DNA of 64,000 bases from Sinanaerobacter sp. ZZT-01 (GTDB lineage Bacteria; Bacillota; Clostridia; Peptostreptococcales; Anaerovoracaceae), in the NCBI RefSeq assembly GCF_035621135.1, contig NZ_CP141728.1, positions 3,286,001-3,350,000 on the forward strand, in the 5' to 3' direction. The translations under genes and the position numbers were made by a program. Positions 7,870 to 16,255 of this stretch are shown piece after piece (positions within the stretch are counted from its first letter, which is position 1; each line of letters starts with the position of its first letter). The notes under the pieces were generated by a model. It saw only the letters and a list, made by a program, of their open reading frames with translations. It did no database searches and was not told the origin of the DNA.

Positions 7870-9261
7870 TTATAAACATTCTTCTGCTACTTTAGCAAGC
7901 TCACTTCGTTCGACCTCTTCCAGACAAATATGCCCTGTTATCGCATAAGGTTTCATTTTTTCTATGACATAAACAAGCCCATTTGATTTGGAATCGACAA
8001 GCGTATTGTCGATCTGATTATCGGAAGGATCTCCGATCATAACAAATTTTGCATCCTGACCAGCCCTTGTCAGCATCAATTTTGCAAGGTGCGGCGTCAT
8101 TTCCTGCGCTTCATCAATGATTACCATTGCATTCGAAAGCGTTCTTCCTCTCATAAATGCAAATGTTTTCATTTCTATGATCCCTGCCTCTTTATACTGC
8201 TCTAAAAAGCTTTCTGCGGAAAAAACCGGTTTTTCACTATAGTCTCTTCTTTTTTTCGCATTTTTTTCCAACTTATCATTTTTAGCTGAAGCTTGCTTTT
8301 TTACACGTTCACTCATAAGACTTTCAATTGCATCCCCAAAAGAGTCCATAAATGGCTTTAGTTTTGCAGATTCTTTGCCCGGTAAATATCCAATAGAGTC
8401 CCCTGCCGATACAACAGGTTTTATTAAAATGATCTTATCATACACATTATTTTCAATGACTTTTTGCAGCGCTGCCGCTACTGAGAGAATTGATTTTCCG
8501 GTCCCTGCACCACCACTGAGTGTGACGAGAGGAATCGTATCATCCATGAGTAATTCAAAAGCCATTCTCTGTTCTCGATTTCTGGGAGTCAGTCCCCATG
8601 CTTTATCATTTGCATATTTTAAAGGCACGATCTTATTCCCATCATATTTCGCAAGTGTTTCATGTGAACTTCGGTCATTGCTTTTAATACAAAAAAATTC
8701 ATTTGGATAGGCTTCTCCTGTCTTTTTATTTAGCTTTAGTCCCCCTTGATAAATTTTATCGATTTGGGTGGAAGATAAAGATACCTCTTTATAACCACGG
8801 AAAATATGCTCTACATCGATTTTATCACCTTGATAATCTTGAACTGCCAAACCCATGGCCTCTGCCTTGATTGCAACACAGATATCTTTTGTTACTAAAA
8901 TCGTCTCCATATCTTCTGATTCATTTTTTATATTTATGGCAATCGTTAAAATCTTATTATCGTTTTTACTTAAATCCATCCCATCAGGAATAGCAACCGC
9001 ATTCATATGATTTAATTCAACTCGTACTGTGCCTCCATTCGGCAATCTGATACCTCCATTTACATCACCGTACTGCCTTATATTATTAATCTCTCGAATT
9101 GCTTCTCTTGCCTGATACCCCAATATGCCTTCTTTTTTCTTTAAGCTATCCAATTCTTCTAAGCATATAATGGGGATAATGATATTATTGTCCTCAAAAG
9201 TATAAATACAGCCTGGAAAATGGATTAGGACATTGGTATCCAGAATATAATTTTTAATCAA
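7870..9261 (-). CDS. PIN-PhoH fusion protein (PhoH2/YlaK-like RNase-ATPase)
   Basis: An N-terminal PIN nuclease domain (about residues 1-140) keeps its acidic residues Asp8 (LDTN), Glu35/36, Asp101 and Asp126. It is fused to a C-terminal PhoH ATPase (about 225-460) with Walker A GGAGTGKS at 250-257 and Walker B VIIDEAQEM. Related PIN-PhoH proteins (YlaK, mycobacterial PhoH2) act as ATP-dependent RNA-unwinding ribonucleases. At 463 residues the length is typical. Translation starts at TTG (9261), 7 nt after AAGGAGG. No antitoxin-like gene precedes it; the 385-bp gap upstream holds only a doubtful small reading frame on the other strand. Confidence 0.9.
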   Translation of the reverse strand: MIKNYILDTNVLIHFPGCIYTFEDNNIIIPIICLEELDSLKKKEGILGYQAREAIREINNIRQYGDVNGGIRLPNGGTVRVELNHMNAVAIPDGMDLSKNDNKILTIAINIKNESEDMETILVTKDICVAIKAEAMGLAVQDYQGDKIDVEHIFRGYKEVSLSSTQIDKIYQGGLKLNKKTGEAYPNEFFCIKSNDRSSHETLAKYDGNKIVPLKYANDKAWGLTPRNREQRMAFELLMDDTIPLVTLSGGAGTGKSILSVAAALQKVIENNVYDKIILIKPVVSAGDSIGYLPGKESAKLKPFMDSFGDAIESLMSERVKKQASAKNDKLEKNAKKRRDYSEKPVFSAESFLEQYKEAGIIEMKTFAFMRGRTLSNAMVIIDEAQEMTPHLAKLMLTRAGQDAKFVMIGDPSDNQIDNTLVDSKSNGLVYVIEKMKPYAITGHICLEEVERSELAKVAEECL

Positions 9262-9646
9262 GGGAATTCCTCCTTATTTTACCATTAAAGTTGCATCAGA
9301 AAAAACGATTACACTTGAAGCTATATTATAATATGACAGCTTCCATCGAAGAGCTACTTAAGACACTGAACCTTCTAGACAGCTACGAAACTAAAAAAGC
9401 ATTGAGCAACGGCCTTTTTTCATTCCTAAGACTTCCTCTTTCTATTCTGCCTTAAGTATAAATACTCTTCTGTCACAACTTGTTTAAGAGGAAGTAAAGC
9501 TTATGTAAAATTTCATAGAGATTTTTTATCTATTTTTAACTCTCAACAGCGAATCACAAAAATTCAAAAAAGATAAAAATGCACCTCTTAAACAAGATGC
9601 ATTTTCATTAAACAGAGTCTATATTTTGTTACGGTAATAAAGCTTC
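9262..9646. other. 385-bp intergenic region with a doubtful small ORF and an inverted repeat
   Basis: No established gene fits here. On the plus strand a frame is open from about 9258 to the stop at 9453-9455. An ATG at 9333 would give 40 residues (MTASIEELL...), and a TTG at 9291 would give 54. Neither has a ribosome site, and a TATAAT at 9327-9332 abuts the ATG. The 13-mer CTTGTTTAAGAGG at 9480-9492 recurs as its exact reverse complement at 9584-9596, so the two could pair in a transcript. The second copy also lies in the ileS terminator. Confidence 0.35.
9570..9605 (-). terminator. ileS terminator
   Basis: On the minus strand the hairpin AAAATGCATCTT...GGTGCATTTT, 42 nt past the ileS stop, runs into a T-rich tail (TTTTTATC). 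Confidence 0.6.
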
Positions 9647-12600
9647 TTAAATCCGCTCTACATCAATCCCGGTTTTATGACCATTCAGATCATACTCGGT
9701 CAAAGCTTGATCTGCAGAAATCATTTTTTCCGCCAGAGTCTCCTTTTTAATATAATCTTCAAATTTTACAATTGCTTTGGATACTTCTTCATTCGCATGA
9801 TAGAAGATATGGATATGATCCATCATCTCAAAGCCATTCTGCTTACGCATCTGCTGTACTTTAGAAATCAATTCTCTTGCCAATCCTTCATACATCAGTT
9901 CCTCTGTGATAGTCGTTTCTAAAATGACAAACACATTATTTTCCATCGCAGCTGTGAATCCTTCTTTTGCAGAAATCTTAACATCGATATATTCCTTGGT
10001 TATCGCAAAGACTTCCCCATCGATTTCCAAATCAAACGTTTCATTTTGTTCAAGATTTGAAACCAGCTCAGCGGCATTCTGTTTCATCAAGACACCAGCG
10101 AAGCTCTTAATTTTTCCGCCAAGCACAGGACCTGCCACCTTAAAGTTCGGCTTCAACGTGTAATTAATGAATTCGTCCAGTTTGCTTTCAAATACGACTT
10201 TTTTTACATTTAATTCTTCTTTAATCAAGTCTGTCATATCAGAAATCAATGCTTCATATTTTCCATCGATTAAAATTTCTTTCAGAGGCTGCCGCACCTT
10301 GATTCTTTCTTTTTCTCTAATTCCTCGTCCAAGCGCGACAATTGCACGAACTAAATCCATTCTTTCCTCTACCGTTTCGTCAATCAATTCTTCTTTTTCC
10401 TTTGGATAGAAAGAAAGGTGCACGGATTCCCCTCCAGTTAAATTCCCATAGATCTCATCTGTAATAAATGGTGCAAATGGCGCAGCCAGCTGTACGACAC
10501 CCGTTAATATCTCATACGTTGTCAGGTAAACAGACTTTTTATCATCATTTAATTCCTCTGCATAGAAACGTCTTCGTGCTCTTCGGATATACCAATTCGA
10601 TAAGTCTTCCGTCACAAATTCTTGAATCTTGCGCACTGCTTTCATATGATCATAGCGATCCATTTCAGAGATGGCTTCTTTTATGAGTTTATTATATTTC
10701 GATAAAATCCATCGATCAAGTTCCGGTCGTTTCTCATAATCCACAGATAGATCAGTCACGTTAATCTTGTCATTGTTGGAATACAATACAAAGAAATTAT
10801 ATACATTCTTTAGCGTACCGAAGAATTTACTCTGAATCTCAATCAATCCCTCTTCATCAAATTTAGTCGGAGACCATGCCGGTGACACATAAAGCAAATA
10901 CCATCTTGTTGCATCCGCACCGTATTTATCAAATAATTGGAACGGGTCTACTGTATTACCCTTGCTCTTAGACATCTTCTTTCCGGTTTTATCTAAAATC
11001 AAATCATTTACAAGTACATTTTTATAAGGTGCCTTTCCTTTTATAAAGGTAGAAATCGCAAGCAACGAGTAGAACCACCCTCTCGTCTGGTCAATTCCCT
11101 CACAAATAAAATCAGCCGGAAAAAGTTTTTCATCGAACAGCTCTTTATTTTCAAATGGATAGTGTCTCTGTGCAAACGGCATTGCACCGCTGTCAAACCA
11201 GCAATCCATTACTTCCGGAATTCGACTCATTTTCTTTCCGCATTCCGGGCACTCGATATGAACCTCATCCACATAAGGACGATGCAATTCGATTGTGTCA
11301 TCAATGTCCTCAATCGCCCGTTCCGCAAGCTCTGCTCTTGAACCTACTGATTCTAAATGGCCACATTCGCAACGCCAGATATTAATCGGCGTACCCCAAT
11401 AACGGTTTCTAGATATCGCCCAGTCCTTGACTTCTGCAAGCCAGTTTCCAAATCGTCCTTCACCGACAAATTCCGGGAACCAATTCACTGTATTATTGTT
11501 TGCAACAAGCTGCTCTTTCAGCTTCGTCATTTCAATGTACCAGCTTGGCTTTGCGTAATAAATCAAAGGTGTGCTACAACGCCAGCAATGCGGATAATTG
11601 TGCTCTAGCTTTTCTTTTGTATAAATCTTATTTTCAGCAGCCAGCCACTTGATGATCTTGACCTCCAGCTCAGGCTCCATAACAAACATACCCTTCCAAG
11701 GCGTATCGGTATACTTTCCTTCTTCATCTACTGGATTCAAAACCGGCAGATCGTATCTTCTTCCCGTTTGGTAGTCATCTTCACCGAACGCAGGAGCTGT
11801 GTGCACGATTCCTGTGCCATCTTCAATGGTAACGTAATCTGCACAGGTGATAAAAAATGCCTTTTTGTCAGGAGTTATAAACGGCATCAGCTGCTCGTAT
11901 TCCATATACTCCATGTCTTTTCCTTTCATTTCTGAAAGAATTTTATACTCAGCTTCCCCATCCTTGCTTTTTCCTAAAACCTTATCTGCTAAGGATTTTG
12001 CCACATAATAAATTTCCCCGTCCTTCTCTGCTTTGATGTAATCCACTGTCGGTCCAACCGTTAAGGCTACATTCGAAGCTAAAGTCCACGGTGTGGTTGT
12101 CCATGCAAGAAAATATTCATTTTCTGCATCCTTTCTCTTAAACTTTGCAGTGATGGTATTTACCTTTACCTCTTTATATCCTTGTGCAACCTCGTGAGAA
12201 GCAAGTCCAGTTCCACATCTTGGGCAGTAAGGGAGAATTTTATGTCCTTCATAAATCAACCCCGCCTTAAAGAACTCCTTTAAAATCCACCAGCCGGATT
12301 CAATATAATCATTGTCTAGCGTAATGTAAGGATCATCCATATCAATGAGATAGCCCATACGCTTTGTCATTTCTCTCCACTGCTTTTCATAAGTGAATAC
12401 AGATTCTTTACATTTTTGGTTAAACTCCTTGATCCCATACTCTTCAATATCTTGCTTTCCGTTCATTTGAAGCTGCTTTTCTACCTCTATTTCGACTGGC
12501 AATCCATGTGTATCCCATCCGGCTTTTCGATTCACAGCATACCCCTGCATCGTTTTATGACGGCACACTGAATCCTTTAATGTTCTCGCAATGACATGAT

Positions 12601-12766
12601 GAATGCCCGGTCTTCCATTTGCAGTCGGAGGTCCCTCATAAAAAATAAAAGCTGGCTTTCCTTCTCTTGTTGACACACACTTATCCAATAATTTTTCTTT
12701 GTCCCACTGATCCGCCTGCTCCATTTGTAACTCAGCAATGGGTTTTTCCGATAAATTTTTAAACAT
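9647..12766 (-). CDS. ileS: Isoleucyl-tRNA synthetase, type 2 (GxHH signature)
   Basis: Charges tRNA-Ile with isoleucine. The 1039-residue size and sequence are those of the eukaryote-like type 2 IleRS. The class I signature region reads PTANGRPGIHH, giving Gly-Ile-His-His at residues 54-57 instead of the HxGH of type 1 enzymes. KMSKSKGN lies near residue 598. The CP1 editing domain is present (TWAWTTTPWTLASN-type segment near 215-235), as is the anticodon-binding C-terminal part. Type 2 enzymes with the swapped GxHH motif are known to be highly resistant to mupirocin. Expression is under a T-box leader with its own promoter. No other synthetase gene is nearby. Confidence 0.96.
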   Translation of the reverse strand: MFKNLSEKPIAELQMEQADQWDKEKLLDKCVSTREGKPAFIFYEGPPTANGRPGIHHVIARTLKDSVCRHKTMQGYAVNRKAGWDTHGLPVEIEVEKQLQMNGKQDIEEYGIKEFNQKCKESVFTYEKQWREMTKRMGYLIDMDDPYITLDNDYIESGWWILKEFFKAGLIYEGHKILPYCPRCGTGLASHEVAQGYKEVKVNTITAKFKRKDAENEYFLAWTTTPWTLASNVALTVGPTVDYIKAEKDGEIYYVAKSLADKVLGKSKDGEAEYKILSEMKGKDMEYMEYEQLMPFITPDKKAFFITCADYVTIEDGTGIVHTAPAFGEDDYQTGRRYDLPVLNPVDEEGKYTDTPWKGMFVMEPELEVKIIKWLAAENKIYTKEKLEHNYPHCWRCSTPLIYYAKPSWYIEMTKLKEQLVANNNTVNWFPEFVGEGRFGNWLAEVKDWAISRNRYWGTPINIWRCECGHLESVGSRAELAERAIEDIDDTIELHRPYVDEVHIECPECGKKMSRIPEVMDCWFDSGAMPFAQRHYPFENKELFDEKLFPADFICEGIDQTRGWFYSLLAISTFIKGKAPYKNVLVNDLILDKTGKKMSKSKGNTVDPFQLFDKYGADATRWYLLYVSPAWSPTKFDEEGLIEIQSKFFGTLKNVYNFFVLYSNNDKINVTDLSVDYEKRPELDRWILSKYNKLIKEAISEMDRYDHMKAVRKIQEFVTEDLSNWYIRRARRRFYAEELNDDKKSVYLTTYEILTGVVQLAAPFAPFITDEIYGNLTGGESVHLSFYPKEKEELIDETVEERMDLVRAIVALGRGIREKERIKVRQPLKEILIDGKYEALISDMTDLIKEELNVKKVVFESKLDEFINYTLKPNFKVAGPVLGGKIKSFAGVLMKQNAAELVSNLEQNETFDLEIDGEVFAITKEYIDVKISAKEGFTAAMENNVFVILETTITEELMYEGLARELISKVQQMRKQNGFEMMDHIHIFYHANEEVSKAIVKFEDYIKKETLAEKMISADQALTEYDLNGHKTGIDVERI

Positions 12767-12835
12767 GCTTTTTCCCTTTCTAAAAAATGTTTCAGCACTT
12801 CTGTAAAAATACAGATGCGTTACATTAAACCTATA

Positions 12836-13117
12836 AAAAAATCCCTAAATTCTCCAAAATGAAAATTCAGGGACGATTATAACCGCGGTACCACCCTAAT
12901 AGCAAAGCACGCATGCCTGCCACTTTATTCCGTTTAACGCACAGAGACGGACTTTCCTACTGCCTTCAAGTGCGCTACGTCCCTTGAGGGGTTCAAAAAA
13001 TCAGCTGTGGAGTGATCTTCCGCCTGCTGCTTTCCGGCATTTTCTCACCATCAATGCCTCTCTGTAAGGTGTTATGCATACAGTGTACTATCTCCGTCAT
13101 CGCTTTTTACCTATAAC
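12836..13117 (-). promoter_or_regulatory. T-box leader of ileS
   Basis: On the minus strand the antiterminator signature AGGGTGGTACCGCGG lies at 12883-12897. It is followed by a terminator hairpin (TCCCTGAATTTTC with GAGAATTTAGGGA, about 12843-12875) and TTTTTTT. Upstream the leader folds into the long stem I typical of T-boxes. An ATC at 13014-13016, in the context GAAG-ATC-ACTCC, is the best specifier candidate and would read tRNA-Ile. Uncharged tRNA-Ile would favour antitermination. Confidence 0.93.
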
Positions 13118-13123
13118 TCTTTT

Positions 13124-13152
13124 ATTGTAACGAAAGGCGATTGACTTGTCAA
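13124..13152 (-). promoter_or_regulatory. ileS promoter
   Basis: TTGACA (13147-13152) and TACAAT (13124-13129) on the minus strand are 17 bp apart. Transcription would begin just ahead of the T-box stem I. Confidence 0.85.
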
Positions 13153-13183
13153 CCTTTTGTATCCTTTTCTTCCGTCTCCTTAA

Positions 13184-13657
13184 TCAATCGCTACCACGAA
13201 TCTGATTTAAAATACGATAAACCAATTCTGCGGGATAGCCTAAATAAGACAATCTTCTGCCCAATTTTGAAAGCATTTTTTTATCAATAGCAACATCTCC
13301 TGTTATTTTATTCACCTGCTTCATTGCATTAGAAAACAGAAGCTCTTCATCGATATTTTCTTTCATGCACTCTTGAATCGTCTCTTCCTTTATACCTTTT
13401 TTTAAAAGCTCCTGACGCAGTCTCAACGGTCCTTTCCCTTTGCCAAGTGCATAACGAAGATATGCTTCGCAATAACGTTGATCATTGACAAACCCACTTT
13501 CCTCAAGGAATTTTATACATTCTTCTATTTCATGTTCACAATATTCTTTTTGTTTTAAACGGTTTTTTACTTCTAAGACACTGTGATCCCGATATCCTAA
13601 ATAATTCATAGCTTCTTCTTTTGCACTCTTTGTAAAACTTGTTTTTTCTTTTTGCAT
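13184..13657 (-). CDS. recX: RecX-family regulator of RecA
   Basis: The 157-residue protein consists of the three-helix repeats of RecX, a modulator of RecA filaments. Visible family marks are YLGYRDHSVLEVKNRLKQKEY near residue 19, FLEESGFVNDQRYCEAYLRY near 49 and the G-P-x-R-L-x-x-E-L-x-x-K-G-I segment near 76. It starts 12 bp after the Sfp-type transferase gene, behind GAGGAA, so both are probably on one transcript. The ileS T-box promoter follows. recA is not in the window. Confidence 0.88.
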   Translation of the reverse strand: MQKEKTSFTKSAKEEAMNYLGYRDHSVLEVKNRLKQKEYCEHEIEECIKFLEESGFVNDQRYCEAYLRYALGKGKGPLRLRQELLKKGIKEETIQECMKENIDEELLFSNAMKQVNKITGDVAIDKKMLSKLGRRLSYLGYPAELVYRILNQIRGSD

Positions 13658-13669
13658 GCTCTATTCCTC

Positions 13670-14242
13670 TTAAAAATTTTCTATATGCTGTATCTGCGCT
13701 TCTTTCAGAGCGCTACAGTAAGCTCCATAAACCGGTATCGGTAAAGGAAGCGATTGAACCCAAAGCCCTTTAATCGTTTTCTTATAATTCCCATCTTCAT
13801 CTATTGCAGAAAAACTTTTTAAGTTTTCTGAAAGTCCAGTGCCTTTGCATTTGATAAAAGCTTCCTTTCTTACCCATATCTGATAAAAGGTCTCTTTTCC
13901 CTGCTTTTTTACAGCATTTAATTCTTCCTCAGAAAAGAAGCGTCGTGCAATGTTTAAAATACGAGCCTCAGAGAGATTCCGAGTTTTATTTTCAATATCA
14001 ACTCCAACTTCTCCACCGTCGATCAGGCAAACCCAATAAATTCCTGTATGAGAAATAGAAAAATGAAGGTTATCCATGCATGGCTGCTCTATGTAAGGTT
14101 TTCCATGTATTCCTTTTGACACACAAATCTCTGATTGAAGAAACTCCTGCAGCCCTTTTTTTCTGGCGTGTTTTCTTAATGCCTCTTTTAACAGGCCTTG
14201 GCTTTCCTCTTGATTTTTATTTTCTCTATAATACAGATACAC
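13670..14242 (-). CDS. 4'-phosphopantetheinyl transferase, Sfp type
   Basis: Transfers phosphopantetheine from CoA to a carrier-protein serine. The family signature is clear: HFSISHTG, GVDIENK (Mg-binding Asp and Glu), and F-x-x-x-W-x-x-KEAFIKCKGTGL. I prefer the GTG at 14242 (VYLYYREN), because AAGGAG lies 9 nt upstream of it. The in-frame ATGs at 14266 and 14251 are placed directly against purine runs with no usable spacing, but cannot be excluded. No polyketide or peptide synthase gene is near, so it may serve the fatty-acid carrier protein. It lies just past a strong terminator with no promoter visible between. Confidence 0.88.
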   Translation of the reverse strand: MYLYYRENKNQEESQGLLKEALRKHARKKGLQEFLQSEICVSKGIHGKPYIEQPCMDNLHFSISHTGIYWVCLIDGGEVGVDIENKTRNLSEARILNIARRFFSEEELNAVKKQGKETFYQIWVRKEAFIKCKGTGLSENLKSFSAIDEDGNYKKTIKGLWVQSLPLPIPVYGAYCSALKEAQIQHIENF

Positions 14243-14274
14243 TGTTCGCATCTCCTTCAAACGCATCCTTTTCT

Positions 14275-14310
14275 AAAAAAGACGCAGACAAAACTTGTCT
14301 GCGTTTTTTT
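14275..14310 (-). terminator. Terminator after the hydrogenase gene
   Basis: GCAGACAA/TTGTCTGC forms an 8-bp stem extended by flanking AC/GT (14282-14304). T runs follow on the minus strand (14280-14275) and on the plus strand (14304-14310). It separates the hydrogenase operon from the transferase and recX. Confidence 0.85.
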
Positions 14311-14312
14311 CG

Positions 14313-15812
14313 TTACTCTTTTTGTTTCACATACTTACTTTCTATCGCAAGCTTTTCTTCACTGGCATTTTGAAATTCTTTCACTGCGGCCGATGCTTTT
14401 GCAAAGGACATCATTGTTCCCGCACCGCCGACGCATCCACCTGGGCAAGCCATCCCTTCCAATAGGTAGCCGTCTCTTTTCCCAGCTTTTGCAATACGAA
14501 GCATCTTTGCACATTCCCTTAATCCTTCTGCACGGTCAAGCTTGATGGCACTATCCGGATACAAGCTGTCGACACAATCTGCAATTGCTTCTGCAACCCC
14601 GCCTGCTACGCTGTATCCGCGTCCGCCATAAGTTGCATCATCAAAAACTTCATCTGTCTCAATATCTCCAAACTCTATCCCTTTTGCAACAAACATACCC
14701 ATCAACTCTTCAAAGGTAATGACAAAATCCACATCACTGCGAACCGACCTTCTCGAAGCTTCCAGCTTTTTCGCAGCGCAAGGTCCAATGAAAACAACTT
14801 TGGAGTTCGGATTTTTTTGTTTAACAAGGCGAGCCGTAGCTACCATAGGAGTCAGTGATCCAGAAACATAGGGTGCAATTTCCGGAAAATCTCTCTTCGC
14901 CATAACTGACCAAGCAGGACAGCAAGAGGTTGCCAAAAATGGTTCTTCTCCGCTGGCAACCTTATGGATGTAGTGATGTGCCTCTTCGACTGCACCCAAA
15001 TCCGCTCCAATCGCCACTTCAACTACTTTAGAAAAGCCTAAAAGCTTAAGAGCTGCTTTCACTCTTTCTGGCGTCGCAAGCGGACCAAATTGCCCGACAA
15101 AAGCAGGAGCAATTGCCGCAATAACATCTTCACCATTTTTGATTGCTTGTATCAATTGAAATAATTGTGATTTATCCGCAATTGCTCCAAACGGACAATT
15201 CACTAAGCACATTCCACAAGAGACACACTTATCATAGTTTATTTTAGCGCGTCCAAGATGGTCGCTTTCAATCGCATCCACGCCACAAGCAGCAGCGCAA
15301 GGCCGATTAAATTTTACAATTGCATGGTAAGGACAGATATCGACGCAGCGTCCGCATCGAATGCATTTGTCATCATCAATGACAGACTTTCCATCTTGAA
15401 TACTGATTGCCTTTACTGGACAGACTGATGTACATGGATGAGCTAAACACCCTCTGCAATTATCTGTCACTTGGACACTTTTTTCTTTGCATGCATTGCA
15501 TGCAAAAGGAATGACATTAATGAGAGGCGGTTCATACACCTTCTCAGCAATAGCACTTTCTTCCACACCTTTTGAAATATGGGTTGGTTGATCTGGTGGA
15601 TATAGAGAAAGACCAATCGCCAAGCGAATTCGCTCTCCGATAATCGCTCTTTCTAAAAATATACTATCTCGATATGTGGGTACTTCTCCCGGAATTATCC
15701 GGAAGGGAATTTCTTCAACACGAGAATAGTCTCCGCCTTCATACGCCAATTTTGCAACTTCTGCAAATACCTGTCTTCTAATGTTCGTTACCGGTGTATA
15801 AATACCTCTCAA
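14313..15812 (-). CDS. [FeFe] hydrogenase, monomeric, group B-like
   Basis: Catalyses H+/H2 interconversion with ferredoxin-type electrons. H-cluster motifs are TSCCPAW (295-301), IGPCAAKK (342-349) and MACPGGCVGG (454-463). By comparison with C. pasteurianum HydI the ligands would be Cys298, Cys345, Cys456 and Cys460, with Cys297 as the proton-relay cysteine. The N-terminal half has two classic 4Fe-4S motifs (Cys150-160 and Cys196-206), another Cys-rich motif at Cys119-131, and a conserved N-terminal domain. No NADH-binding or PAS domain is present. The wording of motif 1 and the domain order resemble group B enzymes such as C. pasteurianum HydIII, whose role is poorly known. Translation begins at TTG (15812), 2 nt after the upstream stop. 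Maturases HydEFG are not in the window. Confidence 0.92.
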   Translation of the reverse strand: MRGIYTPVTNIRRQVFAEVAKLAYEGGDYSRVEEIPFRIIPGEVPTYRDSIFLERAIIGERIRLAIGLSLYPPDQPTHISKGVEESAIAEKVYEPPLINVIPFACNACKEKSVQVTDNCRGCLAHPCTSVCPVKAISIQDGKSVIDDDKCIRCGRCVDICPYHAIVKFNRPCAAACGVDAIESDHLGRAKINYDKCVSCGMCLVNCPFGAIADKSQLFQLIQAIKNGEDVIAAIAPAFVGQFGPLATPERVKAALKLLGFSKVVEVAIGADLGAVEEAHHYIHKVASGEEPFLATSCCPAWSVMAKRDFPEIAPYVSGSLTPMVATARLVKQKNPNSKVVFIGPCAAKKLEASRRSVRSDVDFVITFEELMGMFVAKGIEFGDIETDEVFDDATYGGRGYSVAGGVAEAIADCVDSLYPDSAIKLDRAEGLRECAKMLRIAKAGKRDGYLLEGMACPGGCVGGAGTMMSFAKASAAVKEFQNASEEKLAIESKYVKQKE

Positions 15813-15814
15813 GA

Positions 15815-16093
15815 TTACTTCACGTCCTTCTTTATCATCCCAATTACTTTTTCCATTACGCTTTCGCTATCTGCATTTTCCATTACTTTTCCATTAATCG
15901 CAGCAACTAAAGAATGATGCCCGTCTTCTTTATGACCTAAGCATTTACTCATTTCTACGTTAATATTACCTTCAAAACCAAAATATCTTTTTAATTTTTT
16001 TAAGCTTTCTACGGACTCGACCAAATCCATTGCGCCTCGCATCACACATTCTGTGCAAACACAAATCTCGACTTTTATATCTTCTACCATCAT
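15815..16093 (-). CDS. Thioredoxin-like ferredoxin (NuoE-like) protein with an incomplete ligand set
   Basis: A 92-residue protein of the thioredoxin-fold [2Fe-2S] type. The usual ligand pattern is C-x4-C and C-x3-C. Here Cys11-x4-Cys16 (with an extra Cys13) is intact, but the second pair reads Cys51-Leu-Gly-His-Lys, so the fourth cysteine is missing. His54, His59 and His60 are near. The start at 16093 is supported by AAGGAG 7 nt upstream; a longer frame to 16243 would begin upstream of the promoter found at 16169-16197. It sits 2 bp ahead of the hydrogenase gene, so it is very likely an electron-transfer or regulatory partner (inference). Confidence 0.75.
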   Translation of the reverse strand: MMVEDIKVEICVCTECVMRGAMDLVESVESLKKLKRYFGFEGNINVEMSKCLGHKEDGHHSLVAAINGKVMENADSESVMEKVIGMIKKDVK

Positions 16094-16168
16094 ATGCAGT
16101 CTCCTTCCTAGCACTTTTGTGTTTTTCTGTCTGTAAATTCGATTTTCCCGAATCTTATAAGCCATTCT

Positions 16169-16197
16169 ATTATACAAGCTATAAGTCTTATCGTCAA
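16169..16197 (-). promoter_or_regulatory. Hydrogenase operon promoter
   Basis: TTGACG (16192-16197) and TATAAT (16169-16174) on the minus strand are spaced by 17 bp, about 70 nt ahead of the ferredoxin-like start codon. Confidence 0.82.
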
Positions 16198-16255
16198 CCC
16201 CACAATCAGCCATAAATATTTCACATTTTTTAAGATGCATCATTCCGTTCTTTAT

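Noticed and set aside
16094-16243. N-terminal extension of the hydrogenase partner protein
   Set aside because: The extra 50 codons span a consensus promoter (16169-16197), while AAGGAG is placed correctly for the ATG at 16093.
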